26,299 bases of DNA, taken from AC-50 sp035640455 (GTDB lineage Bacteria > Actinomycetota > Thermoleophilia > Gaiellales > Gaiellaceae). The notes under the pieces were generated by a model. It did no database searches and was not told where the DNA came from. It saw nothing but the letters and a program-made list of their open reading frames with translations. This document shows, piece after piece, positions 1 through 8,211 of this stretch (its first letter is position 1; each line of letters opens with the position of its first letter). Both the position numbers and the translations under genes were made by a program. The DNA lies in NCBI GenBank assembly GCA_035640455.1, contig DASQWB010000146.1, positions 1 to 26,299 of the forward strand, written 5' to 3'.

Positions 1-531
1 TTCGACGTTCCGGACCTGTCCGGAGGAGAGTCACTCACACATGCGCTCGCGCACCAATGGCCGTCGTACGCGAGCTACGTCGTCAGCTTCGTGACGATCG
101 GGATCATCTGGGTGAACCACCACACGCTCTTCCGCCACATCGCGCGTGTCGACCGCGTCTTCCTCTTCATCAACGTCGGCTTCCTGATGACGGTCGCGTT
201 CCTTCCCTATCCGACCACGGTCGTCGCGAAGTTCATCCGCTCCGACGACGCGCAGGCCGCGGCCGTGATGTACGGCCTGACGCTGACGACGATGGCGATC
301 TTCTTCAACGTGCTTTGGCAGTACGCGGCCCGCGGCTATCGGTTGCTAGCGGCGGACGCCGACCGGCGTGAGGTAGCCGGAATCACGCGCAGCTACTGGC
401 CGGGTGCATTGCTCTATGGGACTGCGACCGCGGTGGCATTCGCAAGCGCCACCGCCAGCGTGGTCATCTATGCGCTCCTCGCCCTCTTCTACGTGCTGTC
501 GAGCACGCTGTGGTCGGGATCAGCCTCCTGA
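1..531 (+). CDS. TMEM175-family (DUF1211) membrane protein, 5' end missing
   Basis: The reading frame is open from the first base, so the gene begins upstream of the window. The visible 176 residues contain the sequence IIWVNHHTLFRHIARVD, typical of the TMEM175/DUF1211 family, followed by several hydrophobic segments (residues about 50-70, 85-105 and 140-170). Known members are potassium-permeable channels built of two six-helix repeats; bacterial proteins have one repeat of roughly 200 residues, so only a short N-terminal part is missing. The N-terminal helix with the family's filter residues lies outside the window, so channel function cannot be checked here. The 3' end overlaps the start of the following glycosyltransferase by 22 bp, suggesting co-transcription. 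Confidence 0.8.
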   Translation, partial: FDVPDLSGGESLTHALAHQWPSYASYVVSFVTIGIIWVNHHTLFRHIARVDRVFLFINVGFLMTVAFLPYPTTVVAKFIRSDDAQAAAVMYGLTLTTMAIFFNVLWQYAARGYRLLAADADRREVAGITRSYWPGALLYGTATAVAFASATASVVIYALLALFYVLSSTLWSGSAS

Positions 532-1583
532 CCCTTGTTCCCGGCGTCGTCGGCGGCTCGGAGACCTATGCGCGCGAGCTCGCCCGTGCACTCGCCCGAG
601 TCGGAGAGCTCGACTATCGCGTCTTTGTGCCGGCGATCGCGACCGACGCCGCCGACGGACTCCCGTCCCGAACGGTCACGGCCTATCCGGCCGGCCGATC
701 GATCCCGCGCCGCGCGGCGGCCATGGCCTTCGCGGCCGCGTCCCCGCCCCCGCTTCGCCGCCAGCTCGAGCTCGACCGGCTCGACGCTATCCACTTCCCA
801 CTCTCGGTCATGCTCCCGCCGGTCTCGCGACCGCCCGCGGCGACGACGGTGCTCGACGTCCAGCACGAGCTCTACCCGCGCTTCTTCTCGCGCGCCGAGC
901 TCGCCTACCGCCGCGTCGTCTACGGCTGGACAGTACGGCGCAGCCGGATCGTGATCACGATCTCGGAGCACGCGCGGCAGGGCCTCGTCGAGCGGCTCGG
1001 GCTCGACCCGGCGCGCGTGCGGGCGATCCACCTCGGCATCGACCATGAGCGCTTCCGGCCCGGCGACGAGGAGCGCGAGGACTCGCTCCTCTACCCCGCG
1101 CTCGGCTGGCCGCACAAGAACCACCGGACGCTTTTCGCCGCCTTCGCGCTCGTGCGCGCGCGCCGTCCCGGCCTGCGGCTCGTCCTCACCGGCTATGAGG
1201 GGACTGTCCCCGAGGGTGTCGAGGCGCGCGGACGTGTGCCGGCAGACGAACTGCTGAGCCTGTACCGCCGGGCCGCGGCGCTCGTCTTCCCGAGCCTCTA
1301 CGAGGGCTTCGGCCAGCCGCCGCTCGAGGCGATGGCCTGCGGCTGCCCCGTCGCGTGCTCGAACGCGGCCTCGCTCCCCGAGGTCGTCGGCGACGCCGCC
1401 CGGCTCTTCGACCCCGAGTCCTCCGAGGACATGGCCGCCGCGGTCGAGGATGTTCTCGACCACTCCGCGGAGTGGGCCCGGCGCGGCCTCGAGCGCGCCC
1501 GCCTCTTCAGCTGGGACGAGTGCGCCCGTCGGCACGAAGCCGTGTACCGCGAGCTCGCCAACCTAGCCGAGGCGCATGAGTAG
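510..1583 (+). CDS. Glycosyltransferase family 4 (GT-B), mannosyltransferase-like
   Basis: This 357-residue protein has the two-domain GT-B layout: an N-terminal acceptor domain with a glycine-rich loop (PGVVGGSETY, residues 11-20) and a C-terminal nucleotide-sugar domain containing EGFGQPPLE. The latter is the EX7E motif of GT4 enzymes, with E265 and E273. The segment after it (ACGCPVACSNAASLPEVVGD) is typical of bacterial mannosyl- and rhamnosyltransferases such as WbdB/MtfB types. It would add a sugar from an NDP-sugar donor to a lipid-linked oligosaccharide at the cytoplasmic membrane face. The start is GTG at 510, inside the end of the TMEM175 gene; no better start lies nearby. The exact sugar and acceptor cannot be read from the sequence. 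Confidence 0.9.
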   Translation: MVGISLLTLVPGVVGGSETYARELARALARVGELDYRVFVPAIATDAADGLPSRTVTAYPAGRSIPRRAAAMAFAAASPPPLRRQLELDRLDAIHFPLSVMLPPVSRPPAATTVLDVQHELYPRFFSRAELAYRRVVYGWTVRRSRIVITISEHARQGLVERLGLDPARVRAIHLGIDHERFRPGDEEREDSLLYPALGWPHKNHRTLFAAFALVRARRPGLRLVLTGYEGTVPEGVEARGRVPADELLSLYRRAAALVFPSLYEGFGQPPLEAMACGCPVACSNAASLPEVVGDAARLFDPESSEDMAAAVEDVLDHSAEWARRGLERARLFSWDECARRHEAVYRELANLAEAHE

Positions 1584-1646
1584 CGCGATTGCGCCGAACA
1601 TGAGCCGAGCGCGGACGAGAAGACCTTTCTTGACGCGGTGGTGAAC
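1563..1646 (-). pseudogene. Possible minus-strand gene remnant (C-terminal hydrophobic tail)
   Basis: Read on the minus strand, this short stretch encodes a basic then hydrophobic peptide, KKGLLVRARLMFGAIALLM, followed by RLG and a TAG stop. This looks like the C-terminus of a membrane-associated protein. No start or upstream coding region accompanies it: the frame hits TGA about 75 bp further upstream, inside the STAND ATPase gene. It could be the tail of a gene whose front was lost when the ATPase module arrived, or chance. It overlaps the last codons of the glycosyltransferase. Confidence 0.25.
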
Positions 1647-4022
1647 GCAGACGAGCTTTCGGCTTTCCACAGCAGATCGGGCAACCTTCGTTCGGTGACG
1701 ATTCTTCGAACCAGACCGCTTGTCTTCGTCTCATCGACTATCGAAGAGCTTCGCCTGCCGCGGTCAGAGATCGAGGAGTCGCTGCGGGCACTCGACCTCG
1801 TCGACCAGTGGCTCTTCGAGTTCCACGCGGTCGCCGCCGGGCCTCCACCGGATGCGCAGTACCTCCACTTAGCCGCAAGCTCCGACATATTCGTTCTGAT
1901 CATCGGGCACCAAATGTCGGAAGCGACGCGCGAGGAGTACGCCCGGGCCTTCGACGACAACCCGCACAAGATCCTTCCGTTCTATGTCGGCAACTCCAAC
2001 GACGACGTAAGGGAGTTCCGACGGCTTATAGATAGTCGCCACTCGCGCGTCACTGTCGATGACGCTGGCGCTCTCGTTCGACCGGTAACAGATGCTGTCG
2101 AGGCGAGCGTGCTCGACGGACACCTCCTCGTTCCACCACTTCGGCGAACTTACCGCGACCGCCTCGAGCGGCTAGATGCCCTTGTTGGCTTGGACACGCC
2201 GCTGTCGTTCGTTCCGTATCTTCTTGACGGCCCAGGGGGCTCGATGCGCCCTCAGGACCTCTGGTCTCAGACGCCACGCTTAGTAATCAACGGAATAGGC
2301 GGCGCGGGCAAGACCTACTTAGCCTTGACTACGTTGTACGCGGTCGCGGCTGATGGGTTCACATTACCTCTCTATCTGCGTTGGCTTCGAAGCGGGGACG
2401 ACGTCGTTGCTCGCGCCGCCGCCGCATTCGACGCGGTTCGCTTCCAACCGGGCCAGGAGCTGATCGAGAGATACTGCCGCGAGGGAAGACTCGCCCTCTG
2501 CATCGACGGCATCGATGATCTTCGTTCCTCGGAACGTATCGAAGCTCTCGCTGGGATCGCCGAGTTTGGAGAACGCTTCCCGCGCGTGCGCATCGTGGTA
2601 CTGGCCCGTCTGCTGCCCGATCATGCGCTCCCGACCTTCGAACGGAGCGAGGTCGCGCCGCTTCCTGGGAGCACCGTCGAGTCGCTCTTCGAGCTTCAAG
2701 GCTTCAACGGCTTTCAACTCGAGCGCGACGTTCCGAAGCGGATTCGTGACCTGGTGGAGCGGCCGTTCTGGGCGCGAGTTCTGGCGACGGTCGGATTAGA
2801 CGCCGAAACCGGCCTTGTGGTTCTCGATCGACTAATCGAGCAGCGACTCCGCGCTGTTCTGCCTGATGAGCCGCGACGACAAAAACTGCGCGCCATTCTC
2901 GAGGAGCTCGCCCTGGGCATCCGTCCAAGCGTGTCCGTCGGATGGGAGCAAGCGATCAAGAACGTTCGCGAGCTGTGGCAGGAGCCGCAGTTCGCGACGT
3001 CCTTCGAGGCTGAGCCGGCCGAAATCCTTCTTGAGCAGGCGAGGGCGACGGGACTCCTCGATCTTGAGGATGAATTCACCTTTATTCATCCACTGATCGC
3101 GACGATGTTTGCCGCCGAGGCTGCGGCGCGACGAGCCGATCCTAGGACCGCTAGCGATCCGGAACTCGCGGCGTTTATCGCTGGGCTTTTGTCCGAAGAG
3201 CGGCACGACAACCTGCTCGAACTCCTCAAGCACCACGATGTGTTCACGCTCGCGCGTGCGCTTCGCCTGCGCCCGTCGGCGCAGCGTCGGGCGGCGCCCG
3301 AGGAGGACGCAGAGCGCTATGCACGGACATTGCGAGAGCTGGGACCTCTTGTCTCCTCTGAACCGCCGCCTAATGGTGTCTCCATTCTCGGCGCCGGACG
3401 CTGGCTCGCTGTCAAAACGCGCGGCTCAGAGGCGATCGATCTATCCGACGAGGAGTTCTCGGAATGGAGTCGCCCTAATGGCGACGAACTGGCTTTCGTC
3501 CTCTGGCCAGAGAATCCGTTTGAAACTGCTCTGCCTGAGTTCGTTGCGGCAGGCGAAATCGTGTACGCCTTCAAACGCAATGCCGATCGGCGCCTCAAGG
3601 TGCGGACCGATCTCGGCCCGGAGGAGGAGCTTGAGCCGCTACTTCGCGACCAGTCGGGCTTTGCTGAACGAGCGCTCACCTTCTTCTCAGAGTGGCGTGA
3701 CGAGATCAACCAACTTGCAACCGAAACCGGGCTGGACCGCAGCGCTGCGTTAACGCTTCCAAGCGGCGAGCCTCAGCTCGTCCTCTTTGAAGCCGGGCCG
3801 CGTCCTCCATTGCTCTACTACTCGTGGGACGGCGAGCCCTCCTTCACGCGGAGCGATGGAGCCGAGCCGAACGCTCCGGCATTCGACGCAAGGATTGTGC
3901 TGCGTAATCCTCACACTGAGGCGGCGAGGTGGTTGCGCGAGCAGGCCGAGAGAGAGCTTGGGAGCGCGCTCAACTCGGCCTCGTGGCTGCGTCCTGAACT
4001 TCTGGCCGGGTGGGCCTGGTGA
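1638..4022 (+). CDS. DUF4062-NACHT-like STAND NTPase
   Basis: The protein has 794 residues. Residues about 27-130 form a DUF4062 domain, opening with RPLVFVSSTIEELRLPR; this domain is found at the N-terminus of many bacterial STAND ATPases. A P-loop NTPase follows: Walker A GIGGAGKT (219-226), Walker B LCIDGIDD (about 287-294, the NACHT-type hhhDGhDD form) and a sensor-like strand RIVVLAR. The segment FTFIHPLIATMFAAEAA resembles the F-x-H helix typical of NACHT helical domains. The C-terminal 230 residues are not recognised and may be the sensor or effector. Start is GTG 1638; GTG 1695 is also possible and would put DUF4062 near residue 8. TTA codons at 1869, 2280, 2319 and 2796, plus ATA codons, contrast with the G/C-ending neighbours and suggest transfer. 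The next gene overlaps its stop. STAND ATPases often act in phage defence or signalling; this role is inferred. Confidence 0.85.
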   Translation: MVNADELSAFHSRSGNLRSVTILRTRPLVFVSSTIEELRLPRSEIEESLRALDLVDQWLFEFHAVAAGPPPDAQYLHLAASSDIFVLIIGHQMSEATREEYARAFDDNPHKILPFYVGNSNDDVREFRRLIDSRHSRVTVDDAGALVRPVTDAVEASVLDGHLLVPPLRRTYRDRLERLDALVGLDTPLSFVPYLLDGPGGSMRPQDLWSQTPRLVINGIGGAGKTYLALTTLYAVAADGFTLPLYLRWLRSGDDVVARAAAAFDAVRFQPGQELIERYCREGRLALCIDGIDDLRSSERIEALAGIAEFGERFPRVRIVVLARLLPDHALPTFERSEVAPLPGSTVESLFELQGFNGFQLERDVPKRIRDLVERPFWARVLATVGLDAETGLVVLDRLIEQRLRAVLPDEPRRQKLRAILEELALGIRPSVSVGWEQAIKNVRELWQEPQFATSFEAEPAEILLEQARATGLLDLEDEFTFIHPLIATMFAAEAAARRADPRTASDPELAAFIAGLLSEERHDNLLELLKHHDVFTLARALRLRPSAQRRAAPEEDAERYARTLRELGPLVSSEPPPNGVSILGAGRWLAVKTRGSEAIDLSDEEFSEWSRPNGDELAFVLWPENPFETALPEFVAAGEIVYAFKRNADRRLKVRTDLGPEEELEPLLRDQSGFAERALTFFSEWRDEINQLATETGLDRSAALTLPSGEPQLVLFEAGPRPPLLYYSWDGEPSFTRSDGAEPNAPAFDARIVLRNPHTEAARWLREQAERELGSALNSASWLRPELLAGWAW

Positions 4023-5035
4023 ACGACGTCGAGCTGGCCACCTTGGAGTTGGGCAGAACGCTGCGCGAGCGTGAATTCGGACAGCGGCTGAGGGAGATCC
4101 ATCCATCTCGCCGGGCAGGCGAAGCATCGTTCGACTCTCTCGCCGCCTACGAGCTGAGCAGCGGGCCGGCAGTGCGACGAACCTTCCACACGCTGGAGAT
4201 GACGAATCTCGCTGGCCAGCCTCTCAACCTCACCGACGAAGACCGCGAGTACGTCACGTGGATTGGCCAAGCTTGGCTCGCGATGCGTCGCATAGCCGGC
4301 CGCTGCTGGCGACCAATTCCTCCGGACGTGCGGCTGCTGGTCATCGACCAGGACGATCTCGGACCGGCAGCGTCGCCTTACATCCCGGCGAGCCGCGAGC
4401 ACGAATACGGTCCGGCGCTTGCCTTTGCCGGTCTCGACACGCCGGAGGTAGCAGAGAAGATCACAGCGGTCGTGGAGGCCTGTCGTTCGACGGCCTGCCA
4501 CGAGCACGTCAGCGAGCTTGTCGAGTGCGGGCAATCCGATACCGCGTTCCTGAGGACGCTCGCGGCGCAGCGTGCGCGCATTGTCTCACGGCTCGACTTT
4601 CGGGAGCGGCTCACCATCGGCGAGGCCAATCAGCGGCGTTACGCCATCGTGCAGCGGGCCTACGACTCCGCCCCCGCCGACGTGCGGGAGTTCGCCGACG
4701 CTGTGCGCGCCTACAACGAACTCGTGAACTACGTCCTCTTCGCCGTCCTCGGGTTCGCCGAAGGTCACGAGATCATCGAGATCAACGAAGACACCGGCCC
4801 GATCCGCTGCCGTCGTAAGCCACGCCTCCTCTGGGTGCATTTCGCCTCATTCGACCCGCGGCTCTTGCTCGCCAGCCATCCTCCCTCGCCGTTCGTACTG
4901 AAGGCGAGCACACCACTCGACGGGCTGTACATGCTCGAGGGATCATCGATGCGCTGGTCCGGACGAACCCTCGTCGATGTTCACGCGCGACGGATGCGCG
5001 AGCTCGAGGAGCGCCCGCCCGCAATCGCTGCCTAA
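4019..5035 (+). CDS. Unknown protein coupled to the STAND NTPase
   Basis: I do not recognise this 338-residue protein. GTG at 4019 overlaps the ATPase stop as GTGA, the classic translational-coupling arrangement, and is preferred over the GTG at 4010. The sequence is soluble-looking, mostly helical and charged, with no signal peptide and no clear membrane helix; a mildly hydrophobic stretch, LVNYVLFAVLGFAEGHEIIE, lies in the last third. A cluster of C155, C160, H161, H163 and C170 (numbered from 4019) could bind a metal, but this is a guess. No nuclease, protease or TIR motif was identified. Its strict coupling to the DUF4062-NACHT gene suggests a dedicated partner: effector, adaptor or regulator. 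It is followed by a short inverted repeat and a 227-bp non-coding stretch, so the unit appears to be two genes. Confidence 0.75.
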   Translation: MNDVELATLELGRTLREREFGQRLREIHPSRRAGEASFDSLAAYELSSGPAVRRTFHTLEMTNLAGQPLNLTDEDREYVTWIGQAWLAMRRIAGRCWRPIPPDVRLLVIDQDDLGPAASPYIPASREHEYGPALAFAGLDTPEVAEKITAVVEACRSTACHEHVSELVECGQSDTAFLRTLAAQRARIVSRLDFRERLTIGEANQRRYAIVQRAYDSAPADVREFADAVRAYNELVNYVLFAVLGFAEGHEIIEINEDTGPIRCRRKPRLLWVHFASFDPRLLLASHPPSPFVLKASTPLDGLYMLEGSSMRWSGRTLVDVHARRMRELEERPPAIAA

Positions 5036-5039
5036 GAAG

Positions 5040-5056
5040 CTCGCACCAGGTGCGAG
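5040..5056 (+). terminator. Short perfect inverted repeat just after the two-gene STAND unit
   Basis: CTCGCACC and GGTGCGAG flank a single A, starting 5 bp after the stop codon. A transcript could form a 6-7 bp stem with a 3-5 base loop. No T-run follows, so intrinsic termination is uncertain; many high-GC terminators lack one. Confidence 0.4.
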
Positions 5057-5262
5057 GTTGCGCGAGAGGCGCTGCCCATGCGGCGCCTGGAGCGAACGGA
5101 AAGTGATTCGAGCGACCGCGCTGCAATACCCATCAGTACGGCAGCGCGACGCCGCCACGAGGTCGCAGGACGCCACGGCCGCATCGAGCGCGACGGCATT
5201 GCATCGCCGTCGGCAAGCGGCTCCGCAGCAAGCGGGCGATGGGCCCGGCCGCCCCACGCTCC
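5057..5262. other. Non-coding gap between convergent units
   Basis: About 200 bp between the STAND unit on the plus strand and the ABC transporter operon on the minus strand. The small frames here (for example 5078-5266, plus strand) have arginine/serine-rich translations typical of shadow frames in GC-rich DNA. I see no RNA gene, attachment site or transposase remnant. Confidence 0.5.
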
Positions 5263-6038
<776 letters not shown>

Positions 6039-6042
<4 letters not shown>

Positions 6043-7085
6043 GCCCGGCTCCTCGCCGCCGCCCAGCGGATGAGGGTGTTCAGCATCACCGCGAGGAGGA
6101 GGATGACGCCGAGGAACAGCCGCTGGTAGTCGCTGTTCCAGCCCGCGAACGGGATCCCGACCGTGATCATCCCCATGATCAGCGCCCCGATCGAGGCGCC
6201 GACCGCCGAGCCGTAGCCGCCCGTGAGCAGGCACCCGCCGACGACCGCGGCGATGATGTAGACGAACTCGTTCCCGATCCCCTGATCCGCCTGAGCCGAG
6301 CGGATCTGGAGCGCGATCATGATCCCGAGCAGCGAGGCCATCGTCGAGGTGGTCATGAAGAGCGCGATCTTCGTGCGCAGCACCGGCACGCCGACGTTGC
6401 GCGCCGCGGTCGCGTCGCCGCCGACGGCGAAGATCCAGTTGCCGAAGCGCGTCCGCGCCAGTACCCAGGTCGCGACGACGGTGATCACGATCCACCAGAT
6501 GACGCGGTCGGGGAAGGCGTACGTCGTGAAGGTCGAGCCGAGGAACCGGTGGGCCGACCGGAAGCCGGAGGCCGTGTCGACGTCGGGGATGTAGACGCTG
6601 CCGGTCGCCCGCCGCGTCAGGCCGGCGTTGAGGCCGGCGAGGCTGAAGAAGGTGCCGAGGGTGACGATGAAACTCGGCAGGCGAGTCTTCATCACCAGCA
6701 TCCCGTTGATGAACCCGATCGTCAGGCCGAAGAGGAGCACGAGGAGGATCGCCGGCCAGACGTTGAGGTCGGGACGCGTAACGAGATAGGCGAACAAGAG
6801 GCCGGCGCTTCCGGTCATGACCCCGGCCGAGAGGTCGAACTCGCCGGCGATCATGAGCAGCGCGACCGGCACGGCCATGATCCCGACGTTCGAGGCCTCG
6901 TCCGTCCAGAGCGCGAAGCCGTCGAGCTCGGCGAACTTCGCGCCGGCCGCCCAGAGGAAGAGGAAGAAGACCGCGACGACGCCGACCATCGAGCCGATCT
7001 CGGGGCGCTGGAAGAGGCGGGCGGCGAGGCCGACGCGTGCCAGCCGCTCGTCGCGGGCGAGACCGGATTCTGCGACCTGTGCCAT
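6039..7085 (-). CDS. Sugar ABC transporter permease (RbsC/FrcC-like, BPD_transp_2)
   Basis: This 348-residue protein has about eight to ten hydrophobic segments. It carries family-typical stretches such as NVGIMAVPVALLMIAGEFDLSAG near residue 55, LPSFIVTLGTFF, and the ARTRFGNWIFAVGGDATAARNVG loop, which is characteristic of ribose/xylose/fructose-class permeases. ATG 7085 is preceded by a strong ribosome-binding site (AAGGGAGG at 7097-7090). The 3' end overlaps the ATPase gene by 4 bp. A large hairpin lies directly upstream of its ribosome-binding site, so its level is probably set lower than that of the binding protein. It forms the membrane channel of the importer. Confidence 0.93.
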
Positions 7086-7097
7086 TCGGCCTCCCTT

Positions 7098-7132
7098 GCT
7101 CGGTGGACGCGGCGGCGCCGCGCCCACCGAGC
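7098..7132 (-). promoter_or_regulatory. Strong intercistronic hairpin between binding-protein and permease genes
   Basis: The arms GCTCGGTGG and CCACCGAGC (9 bp, perfect) enclose an A-C mismatch, then CGCGGC/GCCGCG (6 bp) with a 3-base loop. It ends one base before the permease ribosome-binding site. Structures in this place in binding-protein operons (the malE-malF gap is the classic case) stabilise the upstream message or reduce downstream transcription; that role here is inferred. Confidence 0.7.
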
Positions 7133-7141
7133 TAACTCGTC

Positions 7142-8173
7142 CTAGCGCGTGCCCCTCCTGGCGTAGGCGGCCACCTTCGAGGCGTTGCCCTTCTCCACGT
7201 AGCCCGGCCCCGTGAGCACCGGCTGGCCGCCGCCGACGGTGTTCAGGTTGTACCGGTAGAGGTAGAGGAACACGATCGGCAGGTAGCCCTGCTCGAACTG
7301 CTGCTGGTCGACGGCGAAGAGCATCTGCCCCCTCTGGATCGCCTTGATCACGTCGCTCGAGAGGTCGAAGGTCGCGATCTTCGCCTTCGAGTTGGCGCTC
7401 GCGGCGGCGTCCTTGGCCGCCACGCCGACCTGCGGGTTGAGCGCCAGGATGGCGTCGATCGACCGGTCGGCCCGGAGCTTCGTCTTGATCTGGTTCGTCG
7501 TCGTCGAGATGTCGCTCACGCCCTTGACCTGGAGGCGCGACGTCTTGCCGCCGAAGCCCGACTTCGCGCCGGAGTAGCGCTGCTCGAGGCCGATATTCCC
7601 CTGCTCGTGGATGATCACGAGGAGCTTCTTGCCGCCGGCGGCCTTGAGCTTCTGGCCGGCTCCCCGACCGGCGATCGTCTCCGTCTGGCCGACGTGGGTG
7701 ATCGCGCCGAGCGACTTGAACGCCTGCACGCCCGAGTTGATCGTTATGATCGGGACGCCGGCCCTCCGCGCCCGGCGCAGCGGGTCCTTGAGCGCGCTCG
7801 GGTTCGGAGCCGAGACGACGAGGCCGCCCGGCTTGCGCGCGACGGCGGTGCCGATCAGCTGGGCCTGCTTCTGTGGGTTGTTGAAGCTCTCGCTGTAGTT
7901 GACCTTGACGCCGAGGTCCTTCCCGGCCTTCAGGACGCCCTTCTTGACGACGGCCCAGAACGCGTCGCCCGCTCCGTGCGTGACGACGGCGAAGGTGCTC
8001 GACGCCTCGGCCGCGGCGGGGCTCTTGGCGGCGGCTCTCGCCGCGGCAACCGGGGAGCCGAGGAACGCCGCGCCCGCCGTCAGCAGGCCGCCCTTGACGA
8101 AGAGCTCGCGACGGCTCAGGCCCGTCTCGTCCTCCTCGATCGCTTCCCACTCCACCTGCTCGTGCTCCGTCAT
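7142..8173 (-). CDS. Sugar ABC transporter substrate-binding protein (Peripla_BP_4), Tat-type signal
   Basis: This is a 343-residue exported binding protein. The N-terminus carries SRRELFVKGG (residues 20-29), a twin-arginine motif, then a hydrophobic segment ending near AAARAAA, so export by the Tat system is likely. The mature part is of the ribose/galactose-binding type: a strand beginning FAVVTHGAGDAFWAVVKKG, NNPQKQAQLIGTAV, then APNPSALKDPLRRARRAGVP and ITINSG. ATG 8173 has a good ribosome-binding site (AAGGAGA). The preceding dehydrogenase gene ends 38 bp upstream. It captures the substrate outside the membrane and delivers it to the permease. Pairing with an inositol-dehydrogenase-like enzyme makes an inositol-type polyol or a related sugar a reasonable guess. 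Confidence 0.92.
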   Translation of the reverse strand: MTEHEQVEWEAIEEDETGLSRRELFVKGGLLTAGAAFLGSPVAAARAAAKSPAAAEASSTFAVVTHGAGDAFWAVVKKGVLKAGKDLGVKVNYSESFNNPQKQAQLIGTAVARKPGGLVVSAPNPSALKDPLRRARRAGVPIITINSGVQAFKSLGAITHVGQTETIAGRGAGQKLKAAGGKKLLVIIHEQGNIGLEQRYSGAKSGFGGKTSRLQVKGVSDISTTTNQIKTKLRADRSIDAILALNPQVGVAAKDAAASANSKAKIATFDLSSDVIKAIQRGQMLFAVDQQQFEQGYLPIVFLYLYRYNLNTVGGGQPVLTGPGYVEKGNASKVAAYARRGTR

Positions 8174-8211
8174 GCTCGACTCTCCTTTCTCGGGGGTGTC
8201 GGTTTCCCTTC

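Noticed and set aside
489..1535. Long minus-strand frame of 348 codons opposite the GT4 gene
   Set aside because: Its translation is low-complexity (Arg, Glu, Gly, Val) with no family motif; it mirrors the codon bias of the real gene.
5040..5262. Integration site or excision remnant next to the STAND module
   Set aside because: No integrase, tRNA fragment or matching direct repeat at the other edge (1584-1637) could be found by eye.
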